Shown here piece by piece: positions 41,891-53,483 of a DNA stretch of 64,000 nucleotides. This DNA is from Colwellia sp. C1TZA3 (lineage in GTDB: Bacteria > Pseudomonadota > Gammaproteobacteria > Enterobacterales > Alteromonadaceae), in the NCBI RefSeq assembly GCF_007954265.1, contig NZ_VOLS01000005.1, positions 1 through 64,000 on the forward strand. The letters are read 5' to 3'. The translations under genes were made by a program, and so were the position numbers. The notes under the pieces were generated by a model. It had not been told where the DNA came from and made no database searches. It saw nothing but the letters and a program-made list of their open reading frames with translations. Numbering within the stretch: position 1 is the stretch's first letter; each line of letters opens with the position of its first letter.

Positions 41891-42053
41891 TAAGATCTCT
41901 TAATAATAGCTAAGTTTTTATAAAACGTGCTTATTTACAGACTAAATGAGATAAATTTAAGCAAGAATAAACCAAACAGTTGTTACTATGACTTTATGCT
42001 GATTGCTCTGGCTTTATTAGCTATCACCTTTGCTGGTGAACTTTATCTTTTTA

Positions 42054-42214
42054 TAGCCAATTTGATTAATTAAATGATCACCTTTTTCATGAGGAAAAGT
42101 GGGTAAATATAAGGCATAAAATTCAGTAAGTAGTTATTCTACTTATAAATTTTATAACACTGTAGTTATTCATATTAACCATTAAAAATGAGCAGGTAAT
42201 TAATCAACTTGGTA
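42054..42214 (-). repeat. MITE family B copy, 161 bp
   Basis: Uninterrupted copy in reverse orientation, TAGCCAATTTGATTAATTA to TCAACTTGGTA, with TTA at 42051-42053 and 42215-42217. The right TTA is shared with the next family A element. It has the empty site CAG-TAA-GTAG (around 42128) where other family B copies carry family A. Confidence 0.88.
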
Positions 42215-42217
42215 TTA

Positions 42218-42374
42218 TACCAATCCCATTAAGTTATTGCTCACTTGTACTCGTTAAAATAGCTCAAGGCTGTGTTGCTCTCACTCCCAATAGCCAGCTA
42301 TTGCTCAATCGAGCGCCTTACCTTGAGTTATTTTTCCTGCGCACAACAAGATCACAAACTTAATGGAACTGGTA
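42218..42374 (+). repeat. MITE family A copy 7 (157 bp), adjacent to family B
   Basis: Complete, TACCAATCCC to GAACTGGTA, with TTA at 42215-42217 and 42375-42377. It inserted at the target triplet of the neighbouring family B element, giving a tandem pair. Confidence 0.92.
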
Positions 42375-42518
42375 TTACTGCCGTTTTCAAGACAAATCCA
42401 CACAGTAGCTTGATTATTCTGATATCTAAAAAAGGCATGGCAATGATGAATTGTGGTTAATGAGCTTATAAATTCAGTGCTACTAAAGATAAAAGACGTT
42501 GTTATTTTTTAGACATAA

Positions 42519-42552
42519 AAAATCCGAAATCAATCACTTGATTTCGGATTTT
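42519..42552 (-). terminator. Terminator after TonB receptor 2
   Basis: A 15-bp perfect stem (AAAATCCGAAATCAA and its complement) with loop TCAC. It is about 90 bases past the stop and has a U-rich tail on the minus strand. Confidence 0.85.
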
Positions 42553-42642
42553 CGACTGACTAAAATATTTGTCTCTCAGTAAAGTTATGCTTAAATAATT
42601 TACAAGTTAACTTTACCCAAGACTACATCCAGTAAGAGTAAC

Positions 42643-45195
42643 TTAAAACTTATAAGTTGCTTTTACGTAGTAGAAACCACCATTAAAACCAAATGGTGAG
42701 GTTTCATAGTATTTACCACCAAGAAGGTTATTCGGTGTATCAGGACCAAAATCTAATGCTTCTGCGTCTTGGTCAAGTAGGTTTTGAGCACCAACACTTA
42801 CTTTAAAGTCATCCATTATATGGTAGCTAACTTCAAGATCAACAGTTACAGCAGCATCTGCATCTTTACTTAATCCGCTAGAGTCAGCATGAACACCTTG
42901 ATATTGACCGTAGTAGTTTACACGCGTAAACATGCTAACTTCGTCCCAGCTTTGTGACCAAGTAAAGGTTGCACGATGGTTTGGTAAATCATTTTCTAAA
43001 CGAGATACTTTAAAGTCACCAGTAACGGCAGAAAATCTATCAACTGTTGTTTCATTCCAGTTATAAGCAAGACCAAAAGTAGTATCACCATTTAACAATG
43101 AAGTAGAATAGTTAGCAACAAAGTCAACACCTTGAGTTGTGGTATCAAAATCATTAGTAAAGAAACTTACCTGTTGAATTGAATCTACGTTTGGTACGCC
43201 ATCCGCTTTTAATTTCACTTTATCTTCAGAAGTTAAATTAACTTTAGCAGACTGAGAAACACGATCAGTAACTTCAATATTGTAATAATCAAGTGTGAAA
43301 TGAATACCTTCTATTTCCCAAACCGCACCCAATGAAACACTTTCTGATTCTTCAGGTGACAATTCAGTTGCACCCAACTGCTGAGCTACAGGGTTAGACG
43401 CCGCTAATAACGCAGAATCAACTAGTATGCCGTCATCAAGCGAGGTTTGTACATTTGAGTAGTTAGCCTGACCAACCGTTGGCGCACGGAAGCCTGAACT
43501 TACTGAGCCACGTAATGAAAAGTCATCTGTCACGTTGTATTGTGCGGTCACTTTATAATTCGTGGTGTTACCAAAAGTACTGTAATCTTCAAAACGTAGG
43601 GCATAGCCCATCAAAAAGTTTTCAGTGTATTGTGCTTCAACATCAAGATAAAGCGCATAGTTTTGACGAGAAAATGAACCCGCTGAAGAGGGTTTAAAAC
43701 CAGGAAAACCATTTGAACCAATGCTAAAACCTTGGTCTGTATATGGGCCTGCAGTAAACGACTCAGTATCACCTGCGGTTACTTCAAAAGTTTCTTGATG
43801 ATATTCATAACCACCAGCAATAATTAATGGTAATTCCAAGCCCACTTCAAGTTCTTTCACTAAGTCAACGTTAAAGAATTTTTCAAGTTGAACATGGCTA
43901 CCTGGATTAAAATCACGCGGTGTTTCTGGGCCTAATGACGCATTTAAAGTGTTATAGATAACGTAACTTGATTCGTTACGACCTACCGAACCACTAACAT
44001 CATACGACAAAGTATCGTCTATCTGACCACGAGTTCCCATCGTTAGTGAAGTATCAACGATGTTGCCACCAAAGTTAGGTGTAAATCCACCTGGTGCTAG
44101 TTCATTGAAGGCAAAACAATTATCATTATTTGCGACATTGGCAATGTAATCCGGCTGAGTTAGTACGTTACCGGTAGTAACGGCTACTGGTTGACAAGTT
44201 CTCTCAGCTCCCTGAGTTTGTGCAAGATCGCCAATCAGTAATGAAGCACCGTCGTCATTAGAGTAGACACCACCACGGTTATGAGGATTACGATAATAGA
44301 AACCACCACGAACATCACGTTCAGAGAAGTTACCAAACATATAAATTTCACGGTCATTACCAATATCTAAACCGAAATTACCAAAAATAGTGATATCATC
44401 ATTAACTTCTGGAGAGCCCCAAACTTGGGTTAGCGCTTCAACGTCTGTGTTACCTGCATCAATAAAACCTTGAGCATCAGGACGTTGTTCACTTCGACTA
44501 GTCGCGTCAGCATTTTTATATTGAAAACTAATGTTAGCAAAGCCATCATCAGTCAATGCCATACCAATATTACCAGACACTTCAGTGCTATCGCCATCAC
44601 CTTCATAATATGAACCATGACGTACAGTTAATGAACCACCATCTGCATCATCCTTTAAGACAAAGTTCATGACACCGGCGATAGCATCTGAGCCGTATTG
44701 TGCTGCTGCGCCGTCACGTAAAACTTCAACTTGTTTTAGGGCAGAACTTGGAATAACTGAAATATCAGGGCCTTGAGCACCATCATTAATACCACCGCCT
44801 AACAAGGCAATAACAGAGGCACGATGACGACGTTTACCATTGACCAGTATTAAAGTACTGTCTGATGAAAGACCACGAAGGTTAGCGGGTTTAACTAAAC
44901 TGGCAGCATCTGAAATTGGATTACTCTGTACGTTAAACGAAGGTACAGTGCCTTTTAACAATTCAAGCATATCGGTGTTACCCGATCTTTCTAGCTCTTC
45001 TGAGCCAATTAAATCGATAGGTACTGGTGAGTCGTCAACTGAGCGTGGTGCACCACGAGAACCGACAACAGCGATACGTTCAATGTTTTCTTTTTTGACT
45101 TTATCTGCATCATTTTCAGCAGCGAATGATGGCGCAGTACCTAAAGCGATATTTACCGCTAAAGCTAAGGTGGCTATTTTAAATGTTGATGACAT
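42643..45195 (-). CDS. TonB-dependent outer-membrane receptor 2
   Basis: An 850-residue receptor with signal peptide (1-25, SFA|AEN), plug (about 38-180; 'RIAVVGSRGAPRSVDDSPVP', 'ANLRGLSSDSTLILVNGKRR', 'GAAAQYGSDAIAGVMNFVL') and barrel ending 'YYVKATYKF'. The 'NGKRRHRAS' plug class is widespread in marine gammaproteobacteria; substrate unknown. It is monocistronic, with a 3' terminator and a long leader carrying two hairpins (45342-45413), which suggests post-initiation control. Confidence 0.95.
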   Translation of the reverse strand: MSSTFKIATLALAVNIALGTAPSFAAENDADKVKKENIERIAVVGSRGAPRSVDDSPVPIDLIGSEELERSGNTDMLELLKGTVPSFNVQSNPISDAASLVKPANLRGLSSDSTLILVNGKRRHRASVIALLGGGINDGAQGPDISVIPSSALKQVEVLRDGAAAQYGSDAIAGVMNFVLKDDADGGSLTVRHGSYYEGDGDSTEVSGNIGMALTDDGFANISFQYKNADATSRSEQRPDAQGFIDAGNTDVEALTQVWGSPEVNDDITIFGNFGLDIGNDREIYMFGNFSERDVRGGFYYRNPHNRGGVYSNDDGASLLIGDLAQTQGAERTCQPVAVTTGNVLTQPDYIANVANNDNCFAFNELAPGGFTPNFGGNIVDTSLTMGTRGQIDDTLSYDVSGSVGRNESSYVIYNTLNASLGPETPRDFNPGSHVQLEKFFNVDLVKELEVGLELPLIIAGGYEYHQETFEVTAGDTESFTAGPYTDQGFSIGSNGFPGFKPSSAGSFSRQNYALYLDVEAQYTENFLMGYALRFEDYSTFGNTTNYKVTAQYNVTDDFSLRGSVSSGFRAPTVGQANYSNVQTSLDDGILVDSALLAASNPVAQQLGATELSPEESESVSLGAVWEIEGIHFTLDYYNIEVTDRVSQSAKVNLTSEDKVKLKADGVPNVDSIQQVSFFTNDFDTTTQGVDFVANYSTSLLNGDTTFGLAYNWNETTVDRFSAVTGDFKVSRLENDLPNHRATFTWSQSWDEVSMFTRVNYYGQYQGVHADSSGLSKDADAAVTVDLEVSYHIMDDFKVSVGAQNLLDQDAEALDFGPDTPNNLLGGKYYETSPFGFNGGFYYVKATYKF

Positions 45196-45341
45196 GTTGA
45201 TTCCTCTAGTATTTTATTATGTATTTTTATAATTATATTTTTATGTGTTTTTTTGTTCTTATTTTCTATTTATTGTTTTCTACTTTTGTTTTTCTTCACT
45301 CCCCATTTTCGTAAAATAAATTATTAATTTTGGGCACAAAA

Positions 45342-45413
45342 AAACCATCAAGAGCGCTTCCAACCTATCGTCCCTGGATGCGCTACTAATGGTTTACAGT
45401 CTTGACTAAGACT
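45342..45413 (-). promoter_or_regulatory. Two-hairpin leader or small RNA upstream of TonB receptor 2
   Basis: On the minus strand, hairpin AGTCTT-AGTC-AAGACT is followed after five bases by a longer one: AAACCAT...AGCGC...AGCGCT...ATGGTTT, which runs directly into a T7 tract. The second is built like an intrinsic terminator with an enlarged head. It ends about 146 bp before the receptor ATG, so it could be an attenuator in the leader or the end of a separate small RNA. The rest of 45196-46068 is AT-rich with no supported gene. Confidence 0.55.
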
Positions 45414-46070
45414 ATTTTTTCTTTTTTAATGCCGTTGGTCGTAAAGATAGCACAACTCATCGCATAAGTTCACTTTATTTATGCGGCTAATTTCATCCAT
45501 CAGAAAGTCTTTTTTTGGTGTTGTTTTTTAGCACTATATCACTCAAGATAACTATTAAAATTTACAGTAACTTACGCATCTAACTAACCCTTACAACATG
45601 TTTATAACCCACCGTTAGAGCGAATTAACACCTGGATTATTGGCTGCTAAAATAAACTTATTAATCATTATCAAAATTAGCATAGCTTTTGCTGGCATAG
45701 AAAAATCAACAACAAAAAATCTACACAGCAGATAAAATAGCTTAATAAATAATCAACACAGGTTTCAACTACTTCGAAATAAAAACCAATCATGCCAGCC
45801 TGCGGCACATACCGATAGAAAGCCATATCACCCTAGCAAAACAGCGCTAAAGTGTTCTCATAGTAATTCAAAAAAGCCAGCAAACACCAGAAAAAACCAG
45901 AAAGCTGTCTAGCTGGGGTTAATATTTACAAGGTTTTATTTGGCATGGGGTGATCACTAGCGATGGCGGCGGATAGCATATCCTAATACTAATATTTCAT
46001 TACACTGAATGAATAAATTGGTTAATGAGCTGCATATTTGTCAGCGAATATGACTGCATTATTTATCTTA

Positions 46071-46227
46071 TACCAATCCCATTAAGTTATTGCTCACTTG
46101 TACTAGTTAAAATAGCTCAAGGCTGTGTTGCTCTCACTCCCAATAGCCAACTATTGCTCAATCGAGCGCCTTACCTTGAATTATTTTTCCTGCGCACAAC
46201 AAGATCACAAACTTAATGGAACTGGTA
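46071..46227 (+). repeat. MITE family A copy 8 (157 bp)
   Basis: Complete, TACCAATCCC to GAACTGGTA, with TTA at 46068-46070 and 46228-46230. It lies between the glmS terminator and the receptor 2 leader. Confidence 0.92.
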
Positions 46228-46294
46228 TTATAGTAGAAACATTCATCATGCTTATTGGTTGGTTTTTTTGACTGACTAAATCCCAGCAACAAAA

Positions 46295-46321
46295 AAAGCA
46301 GCCTAAAATTAAGGCTGCTTT
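46295..46321 (-). terminator. Terminator after glmS
   Basis: Stem AAAGCAGCCT / AGGCTGCTTT with a 7-base loop, about 73 bases beyond the glmS stop; the A-run on the + strand gives the U-run. Confidence 0.85.
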
Positions 46322-46393
46322 AAAATTTTCTAAGCTGTTGGTTAGTTTACAAGGCTAAATAACCGCCGCAATTTGTCAGCTTTTGACATCAAA

Positions 46394-48226
46394 TTATTCA
46401 ACCGTTACCGACTTGGCCAAATTACGCGGTTGGTCAACATCGGTACCTTTGATGATGGCAACATAGTACGACAGTAACTGTAACGGCAAGGTGTAAACAA
46501 TAGGGGCAATTAAGTCATCACATACTGGCACATTGATCACTTTCATGGTGTCATCGCTGCTAAAGTTAGCGTTTGAGTCAGCAAATACGTACATTAAACC
46601 ACCCCGAGCACGTACTTCTTCAACATTAGATTTTAACTTTTCAATTAAATCGTTTTGAGGTGCTACAACAATAACTGGCATTTCTGCGTCAATTAACGCT
46701 AGTGGCCCATGTTTAAGTTCACCAGCCGCGTAAGCTTCAGCGTGAATGTATGAAATTTCTTTCAGCTTTAATGCCCCTTCCATCGCGATAGGATACTGGT
46801 CACCACGTCCTAAGAATAACGCATGATGCTTGTCAGCAAAATCTTCTGCTAAGTCTTCAATTGAGCTCGCAAGCGCTAACACTTCTTCTAATTTACTCGG
46901 TAAGGTCATTAATGATTGTGCAATTTCGGTTTGCTTTTCTTTTGACATACCGTGATGCTGACCAATCGCTAAGGTCATCATTAATAAGCCCACCAGTTGG
47001 GTGGTAAAAGCTTTAGTTGAAGCAACGCCTATTTCAGCACCGGCTTTAGTCATAAAAGCTAAATCAGATTCACGTACTAATGAAGAACCAGCAACATTAC
47101 ATATGGTTAAACTAGCGCGATAACCTATCTGTTTAGCTAAACGCAAGGCGGCTAAGGTATCAGCAGTTTCGCCTGACTGTGAAATAGTCACTAACAAAGC
47201 ATTTTTAGGTACATGTGATTGGCGATATCTAAATTCACTGGCAATTTCGATATTACATGACACGCCAGCTAGCGCTTCTAACCAATAGCGTGCCACCATA
47301 CCTGAATGGTAACTAGTACCACAGGCAATAATTTGTACATGTTCGATTTCTTGAAAAATATCATCAGCACCTTCTCCAAAAGTGTTGATATCTAAAACAT
47401 TAGCCAACAAGCGACCTTCTAAAGTATTACGAATAGCGGTAGGTTGCTCGAAGGTTTCTTTTAGCATGTAGTGACGGTATTCACCTTTGTCGCCGGTATC
47501 ATGGCTAACTTCAGATTCTTTCGCTTCGCGCTTGACGGGTTTACCGTCAGTATCAAAAACATTCACTTCAAAACGGGTAACTTCAGCAACATCACCTTCT
47601 TCTAAGAATGAAAATTTACGCGTCACCGGCAATAGTGCCAACATATCTGAGGCGATAAAGTTTTCACCGACACCATAGCCAATCACTAATGGGCTGCCAG
47701 AACGTGCAACCACCACACGGTCTTTATCACGGGTATCAAGCACAACAGTGCCATAAGCCCCTTCTAGTTGTTTGACGGTCGCTTGAACCGCGCTTAATAA
47801 ACTATTGCCTGATTTTAATTCATGATGCACTAAGTGAGCGATAACTTCAGTGTCTGTTTCAGAGGTAAAGCTATAGCCTAAAGCTTGTAAACGTGTGCGT
47901 AAGGCATCATGGTTTTCAATAATGCCATTGTGCACAACCGCGATGGTTTCTGACGATATATGCGGATGAGCATTAGCTTCACTCGGCGCGCCATGTGTTG
48001 CCCAACGTGTATGCGCAATACCGGTGCCACCCGCTATTGGATTAGCTTGCAATGCATCAGCAAGTTCTTGCACCTTACCTAGGCGACGGGCGCGCTGAAG
48101 TTGGTTATTATTATCAACAATTGCAACACCAGCAGAGTCATAACCACGATATTCTAATCGCTTTAAACCTTCTACTAAGATGTCTGCTACATCACGCTGT
48201 GCGACAGCACCAACAATTCCACACAT
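46394..48226 (-). CDS. glmS: Glucosamine-fructose-6-phosphate aminotransferase
   Basis: Makes glucosamine-6-phosphate from fructose-6-phosphate and glutamine, the first step to UDP-GlcNAc. The N-terminal glutaminase begins with catalytic Cys2 ('[12 protein letters not shown]'); two SIS sugar-isomerase domains occupy the C-terminal part ('[14 protein letters not shown]', '[19 protein letters not shown]'). The ending '[12 protein letters not shown]' is diagnostic. The 610 residues match E. coli (609). It lies 15 bp after a DeoR-type regulator gene, and glmU is upstream. With a 15-bp gap there is no room for a GlmZ-type leader. Confidence 0.98.
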   Translation of the reverse strand: MCGIVGAVAQRDVADILVEGLKRLEYRGYDSAGVAIVDNNNQLQRARRLGKVQELADALQANPIAGGTGIAHTRWATHGAPSEANAHPHISSETIAVVHNGIIENHDALRTRLQALGYSFTSETDTEVIAHLVHHELKSGNSLLSAVQATVKQLEGAYGTVVLDTRDKDRVVVARSGSPLVIGYGVGENFIASDMLALLPVTRKFSFLEEGDVAEVTRFEVNVFDTDGKPVKREAKESEVSHDTGDKGEYRHYMLKETFEQPTAIRNTLEGRLLANVLDINTFGEGADDIFQEIEHVQIIACGTSYHSGMVARYWLEALAGVSCNIEIASEFRYRQSHVPKNALLVTISQSGETADTLAALRLAKQIGYRASLTICNVAGSSLVRESDLAFMTKAGAEIGVASTKAFTTQLVGLLMMTLAIGQHHGMSKEKQTEIAQSLMTLPSKLEEVLALASSIEDLAEDFADKHHALFLGRGDQYPIAMEGALKLKEISYIHAEAYAAGELKHGPLALIDAEMPVIVVAPQNDLIEKLKSNVEEVRARGGLMYVFADSNANFSSDDTMKVINVPVCDDLIAPIVYTLPLQLLSYYVAIIKGTDVDQPRNLAKSVTVE

Positions 48227-48241
48227 ATTCTCTATCCTTTT

Positions 48242-49003
48242 TTAACTTGCGATAACAAGGTTAACGCCTTGTTTAATAATTTCACTTCGCACGTTTTCAG
48301 GCATGTCTGCATCTGTGATCAACGTGTGAATTTTACCCCAGGGTAATTCTAAATTAGGTATTTTTCGATTAAGTTTTTCTGAATCTAGCATTACGATGAC
48401 TTCACGAGACACTTCAGCCATAACTCGGCTTAAACCTAGCAGTTCATTAAACGTTGTTGTACCGCGTGCTAAATCAATGCCATCGGCACCAATAAATAGC
48501 TGATCAAAGTCATAAGAGCGTAAAACACTTTCTGCCACTTGCCCTTGAAATGATTCCGAATGCGGGTCCCAAGTACCACCGGTCATCAATAATGTTGGTT
48601 CATTTTCTAGTGCGTGTAGATCAGAAGCTATGGCAAGTGAGTTAGTCATTACCACTAGGCCTTGTTTGACATTCAACTCACGCACTAAAGCTGATGTTGT
48701 ACTACCACTGTCTAAAATAATACGATTATGGTCGCGAATCAGTGATGCTGCTTTTTTTGCGATCATTATCTTTCGTTTCGAAACTTTATCTGTTTTCGGC
48801 GCGATAATTTCATGAGGTAAAGGCACTGCGCCACCATATCTGCGCAGTAGTAAACCACTATTTTCTAGTACCGCCAGGTCCTTACGGATAGTAACTTCTG
48901 AGGTATCAAACATTTTTGCCAGCCTATCAACACTTACTTCACCTAGGTTGCTTAGCTCGGCAATAATGGTGTGTCGACGTTGCTGAGTATTTCGTTTTGA
49001 CAT
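48242..49003 (-). CDS. DeoR-family regulator next to glmS
   Basis: A 253-residue DeoR/GlpR-type repressor: N-terminal winged helix ('RRHTIIAELSNLGEVSVDRL', 'TSEVTIRKDLAVLE') and a C-terminal sugar-phosphate sensor domain ('ILDSGSTTSALVREL', 'LFIGADGID'). It is in one operon with glmS, which in relatives lacking the GlmY/GlmZ system is a usual place for an amino-sugar-responsive regulator. Control of glmS is inference; the effector is probably a hexosamine phosphate. Confidence 0.92.
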   Translation of the reverse strand: MSKRNTQQRRHTIIAELSNLGEVSVDRLAKMFDTSEVTIRKDLAVLENSGLLLRRYGGAVPLPHEIIAPKTDKVSKRKIMIAKKAASLIRDHNRIILDSGSTTSALVRELNVKQGLVVMTNSLAIASDLHALENEPTLLMTGGTWDPHSESFQGQVAESVLRSYDFDQLFIGADGIDLARGTTTFNELLGLSRVMAEVSREVIVMLDSEKLNRKIPNLELPWGKIHTLITDADMPENVRSEIIKQGVNLVIAS

Positions 49004-49192
49004 TGCTTTCGTTTTACTCTTAAAAAGTTTCGGTTTAAAACTTAGCTATTAAAACAAAAGCTGAAAATAAAAACAATATTTATCTAAAGATCGGTCACCA
49101 ATTTACTTAAATATTGATTAAATTTAATGTGCTTTTTAGTCTAAATAGCAGATTTTGATATTATTGTCTGTTTACAGTTAATTTATTGATAA

Positions 49193-49345
49193 TACCCGTT
49201 TGATAAATTAAGTGAGCTATTTTATACGCAGAAAAACAGCCAAAGATGAGGTTTTATTTAATAACTAGTTATTCTAATTATTAAATAACAAAATTATTGC
49301 TTATTTAAACCTGTAAAGGTAAGTAAAAAATGAGTGAGATTAGTA
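49193..49345. repeat. MITE family D, 153 bp
   Basis: A TACCCGTTTGATAAATTAAG left end and ...GATTAGTA right end, with direct TAA triplets at 49190-49192 and 49346-49348. The left half resembles family C at 17212 (agccaaa.a..aggttttatttaataactagtt). The right terminus has G-to-A relative to GGTA. It fills most of the glmU-regulator gap; nothing else is seen there. Confidence 0.6.
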
Positions 49346-49363
49346 TAAATTAACAAAAAAAAT

Positions 49364-49395
49364 AAAATGCGCTCATGTTTACACGAGTGCATTTA
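49364..49395 (-). terminator. Terminator after glmU
   Basis: Stem AAATGCGCTC / GAGTGCATTT (one mismatch) around an ATGTTTACAC loop, with A-rich sequence on the left giving a U-rich tail on the minus strand. Confidence 0.7.
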
Positions 49396-49437
49396 TATCG
49401 TCATAAATTTTAATAAGATTATAACCCGTATATTAAG

Positions 49438-50799
49438 TTATTTTTTGCTCGGGCGTTTCCAACCAGCAATATTTCGCTGTTTACCGCGCGCCACACTCAA
49501 GTCATGATCATCAACATTTTTAACAATAACCGAACCGGCGCCTGTTGTTGCCATTTCACCAATCGTAAGCGGTGCCACTAACGAAGCATTTGAGCCTATA
49601 AATGCGCCAGCGCCAATAACCGTTTTAGCTTTATTCACACCGTCATAGTTACAAGTAATGGTGCCGGCACCAATATTAGCGTTGGCGCCTATTTCAGCAT
49701 CACCTAAATAACTTAAGTGACCCGCTTTTGCACCTGTACCTAAGGTCGTTTTTTTCATTTCAACAAAGTTACCGACATGCGCATCACGCTTTAATTCTGT
49801 GCCTGGACGAATACGTGCAAATGGCCCTACTGAGGCTAACTCACCAATAATGGCGCCTTCAATCATCGTATTAGGCTTAATTTCAGCGCCCCGACCGATA
49901 GTGCAGTTTTTCAAAATACAATTGGCGCCAATGATGGCGTTGTCGGCAATATCGACATTGCCTTCAAAAATACAGTTAATATCAATCACCACTTCTTGGC
50001 CAACGCTAACATGACCACGAATATCAATACGGTTAGGGTCACGTAAACTTGCCCCAGCGATCATCAATTCTTCTGCTTTTCTTATTTGATAAGCGCGCTC
50101 TAAACCGGCAAGTTGCAAACGGTTGTTGGCACCTTCTACTTCAATTTCACTGTCAGGGTGAGCGGTGGCAATAAGCTTACCTTCGTGATGACAAGCGGCA
50201 ATAATGTCCGTTAAGTAATATTCACCTTGGGCGTTATCGCTTGATAAATTCGCTAACCAGCGTTTTAAATCACCGCCATTAGCCAATAAAATACCCGTAT
50301 TAGCTTCATTCACTAATAGTTGCTCAGCAGTGGCATCTTTTTGTTCAATTATGCCAACCACTGTGCCTGAGCTATCGCGCATAATACGACCATAGCCGGC
50401 TGGGTTAGCTAAATGCACGGTTAATAATGCCATGCCATTGTCAGGTTTAGCGGCAATTAAACGCTGTAATGTGCTCACCTTGGTTAAAGGTACATCACCA
50501 TAAAGTACTAATACGTTTTCATCATCTGATAAAAATGGCGCTGCCATATCAACAGCATGACCTGTGCCTAATTGCTCCTTTTGTTCGACAAAGGTTAAGT
50601 CATCACCGGTGACTTTGGCTTTAAGCACATCACCACCAAAACCATAAACTAAGTAAATATTTTCGCCATCAACTTGACGTGCCGCGTCAATCACATGAGA
50701 AACCATTGGCTTTTCAGCAACAGGATGAAGAACTTTAGGTAAAGCAGAGCGCATGCGAGTGCCTTTACCCGCCGCTAAGATAACAACAGAGAGAGCCAT
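49438..50799 (-). CDS. glmU: Bifunctional GlcNAc-1-P uridyltransferase / GlcN-1-P acetyltransferase
   Basis: Performs the last two steps to UDP-GlcNAc. The N-terminal nucleotidyltransferase has '[20 protein letters not shown]' in the family position (residues about 8-27); the C-terminal half (from about 250) is a left-handed beta-helix of hexapeptide repeats carrying the acetyl-CoA site. The 453 residues match the family (456). It is separated from the regulator/glmS unit by a terminator and a repeat, so it is transcribed alone. In relatives it often follows atpC directly; here about 9.5 kb of other genes lies between. Confidence 0.97.
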   Translation of the reverse strand: MALSVVILAAGKGTRMRSALPKVLHPVAEKPMVSHVIDAARQVDGENIYLVYGFGGDVLKAKVTGDDLTFVEQKEQLGTGHAVDMAAPFLSDDENVLVLYGDVPLTKVSTLQRLIAAKPDNGMALLTVHLANPAGYGRIMRDSSGTVVGIIEQKDATAEQLLVNEANTGILLANGGDLKRWLANLSSDNAQGEYYLTDIIAACHHEGKLIATAHPDSEIEVEGANNRLQLAGLERAYQIRKAEELMIAGASLRDPNRIDIRGHVSVGQEVVIDINCIFEGNVDIADNAIIGANCILKNCTIGRGAEIKPNTMIEGAIIGELASVGPFARIRPGTELKRDAHVGNFVEMKKTTLGTGAKAGHLSYLGDAEIGANANIGAGTITCNYDGVNKAKTVIGAGAFIGSNASLVAPLTIGEMATTGAGSVIVKNVDDHDLSVARGKQRNIAGWKRPSKK

Positions 50800-51072
50800 A
50801 ATTTTTCCGATTATTTTTATAAAGTTACATAATTCAAGTTGTCATTAAACATAAACTGATTAACTTGGCATTAACGTATGCAGGCATTGTAACGTTAAAT
50901 TAAATGCTTCTCTATTAAAATCAAATTAACCATTTAATCTGCAGAATTTTTTTCTTCCTGACAAGAAAAAATCTTAGCGGGTATATCGCACCTGACTAGC
51001 GTTTGGGTATATACTGTATACAACAAATACACGCTAAATACCCCACTTTTATTTCACTAGGATCCCGTATAA

Positions 51073-53415
51073 ATGACCCCCATTGCTGAGCAAATAGCCA
51101 AAGAAATTGATGTAAAAACCAGCCAAATAAATGCTGCTATAAACTTATTAGATGAAGGTGCAACGGTTCCTTTTATTGCTCGTTATAGAAAAGAAGTCAC
51201 CCAAGGGCTTGATGACAACCATTTGCGCCACCTAGCACAACGCTTAGTTTATTTGCGAGATTTAGCCGATCGTCGAAAAGTTATTATCAGCAATATTGAA
51301 CAGCAAGGTAAATTAAGCCCTGCGTTAGCCACAGAACTCAATAATGCCGACAATAAAACCCGTTTAGAAGATCTTTATTTACCCTTTAAACCAAAAAGAA
51401 TAACTAAAGGGCAAATTGCCATTACTGCCGGCTTAGCGCCGTTGGCCAATAATATTTATAATAATTGGCAACTCGACCCTGAGCAAGAAGCAAAAGCTTT
51501 TATCAATAAAGAGCAAGGTTTTAGTGATATAAACTCAGTGCTTGAAGGCGCTCATTATATTCTGGTTGAGCGCTTTGCTGAAGACGCCAATTTAATCCAA
51601 AAATTACGCCGTCACTTACTTAAGCAAGCTCACTTGTGTAGTAAATTGCTCAAAGGCAAAGATAAAGAAGCCGCTAAATATCGTGATTACTTTCAACATT
51701 CTGAATTATTAAAGTCGGTACCGTCACACCGCATGCTTGCTATGTTGCGCGGTCGTAACGAAAAGCTATTATCATTAAATATTGATGCTGATCCCGGCCA
51801 AGAAGGCGAATTTTCAAGTGCACAACAGCTTATTACCGAACATTTTAATTTACGCTTAACCGGACAAGCCGCGGCCACGTTTTTAACTAAAGTAGTTCAA
51901 ACAACGTGGAAAACAAAACTCAGCAAAAGCTTAGAAACTGAATTATTAGGGCAATTACGTGAACAAGCAGAAGTAGAAGCTATCAAGGTTTTTTCTCGTA
52001 ATTTAAACGACTTAATGATGGCAGCGCCTGCAGGACCAAAAACAACCTTAGGTTTAGATCCCGGTCTTAGAACTGGCTGTAAGTTAGCCATTGTTGACGC
52101 CACGGGTAAATTATTACAAACGGCGACTATATTTCCGCATGCGCCACAAAATCATTGGGATAAATCAGTACGTACCTTAGTTAATTTATGCCAGCAACAT
52201 AAAGTAGAATTAGTCGCGATAGGCAACGGCACCGCTTCACGCGAAAGTGACCAACTTATTGCTGATGTTATTGCTAAATTAGACACTAATAAACCGACAA
52301 AAGTGATTGTTAGTGAAGCTGGCGCATCAGTCTATTCAGCATCGGAATTTGCCGCGAAAGAATTTCCTGATTTAGACGTGTCAATTCGTGGTGCGGTATC
52401 AATTGCACGTCGCTTACAAGATCCACTCGCAGAGCTGGTTAAAATAGACCCAAAAGCGATTGGCGTTGGGCAATATCAACATGATGTTAGCCAAAGCCAA
52501 CTCAGCCAAACCTTAGACAATGTTATCGAAGATTGTGTCAACGCGGTTGGGGTTGACTTAAACAGCGCTTCTGCCGCTCTGTTATCACGGGTTTCAGGGT
52601 TAAACAAAACCATGGCAAATAATGTCGTGAGCTTTCGTGATGAACACGGCCGATTTAACAATCGAAATGAATTAAAAAAGGTCGCACGCTTAGGGCCAAA
52701 AGCCTTTGAACAAGCCGCAGGGTTCTTGCGAATAAGTCAGGGTAATAACCCGCTAGACTATTCAGGTGTTCATCCTGAAACTTACCGCTTAGTTGAAGAA
52801 ATTTTACAACAACTCGACACTGATATTAGTGATGTGATCGGTAATAAATCAGCGCTAGAAAAAATTAATATTGCAACCTTAACTAGTGATGCTTTTGGTT
52901 TGCTAACCATTAAAGACATTATTAGCGAGTTAGAAAAACCGGGCCGTGATCCTCGCCCAGAGTTTAAAACCGCAACCTTTCAAGCTGGTGTTAACACCAT
53001 TAATGACCTTAAAGTCGGCATGATACTCGAAGGGGTTATTTCTAACGTGGCGAATTTTGGCGCTTTTGTTGATGTCGGTGTGCATCAAGACGGTTTAGTG
53101 CATATTTCTTCACTGACCGATAAATTTGTCAGTGATCCACATGAAGTTGTCAAAGCCGGTGAAGTGGTCAAAGTTAAAGTGACGGAGGTTGACCCACAAC
53201 GTAAACGTATCAGTTTAACCATGCGCTTAGATGAAGTGATAGCAGCAGTTAAAAATCAGTCCACAGAACAGTCTAAGAAAACGCAGCCGAATGACAAAAA
53301 TACTAAACAGCCACAACAGAACAGACATAAAGCAAAAACACAGCAACCAAAAGCCACCAATAATGCCGCTATGGGGAATGCCTTTGCTGACGCTTTTGCC
53401 AACCTAAAAAAATAA
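51073..53415 (+). CDS. tex: RNA-binding transcription accessory protein Tex
   Basis: A 780-residue Tex/YhgF protein: N-terminal helical domain, RNase H-like fold ('[20 protein letters not shown]'), helix-hairpin-helix ('[20 protein letters not shown]', '[20 protein letters not shown]'), and C-terminal S1 RNA-binding domain (about 650-722). After it comes a Gln/Lys-rich disordered tail of about 50 residues. It binds RNA and affects expression and stress resistance in several species. ATG is preceded by TAGGATC. Single gene. Confidence 0.97.
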   Translation: MTPIAEQIAKEIDVKTSQINAAINLLDEGATVPFIARYRKEVTQGLDDNHLRHLAQRLVYLRDLADRRKVIISNIEQQGKLSPALATELNNADNKTRLEDLYLPFKPKRITKGQIAITAGLAPLANNIYNNWQLDPEQEAKAFINKEQGFSDINSVLEGAHYILVERFAEDANLIQKLRRHLLKQAHLCSKLLKGKDKEAAKYRDYFQHSELLKSVPSHRMLAMLRGRNEKLLSLNIDADPGQEGEFSSAQQLITEHFNLRLTGQAAATFLTKVVQTTWKTKLSKSLETELLGQLREQAEVEAIKVFSRNLNDLMMAAPAGPKTTLGLDPGLRTGCKLAIVDATGKLLQTATIFPHAPQNHWDKSVRTLVNLCQQHKVELVAIGNGTASRESDQLIADVIAKLDTNKPTKVIVSEAGASVYSASEFAAKEFPDLDVSIRGAVSIARRLQDPLAELVKIDPKAIGVGQYQHDVSQSQLSQTLDNVIEDCVNAVGVDLNSASAALLSRVSGLNKTMANNVVSFRDEHGRFNNRNELKKVARLGPKAFEQAAGFLRISQGNNPLDYSGVHPETYRLVEEILQQLDTDISDVIGNKSALEKINIATLTSDAFGLLTIKDIISELEKPGRDPRPEFKTATFQAGVNTINDLKVGMILEGVISNVANFGAFVDVGVHQDGLVHISSLTDKFVSDPHEVVKAGEVVKVKVTEVDPQRKRISLTMRLDEVIAAVKNQSTEQSKKTQPNDKNTKQPQQNRHKAKTQQPKATNNAAMGNAFADAFANLKK

Positions 53416-53483
53416 CTATTACTTAGTTATTAATTGTCAGCTATAAGTTAAAAGCGAGATGTTAGAAACGACCCTATAAGATG

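Noticed and set aside
51012-51032. Palindrome around gtatatactgtatac upstream of tex, considered as a LexA-like operator
   Set aside because: Spacing of the CTGT/ACAG halves does not fit the gammaproteobacterial LexA box; probably AT-rich coincidence.
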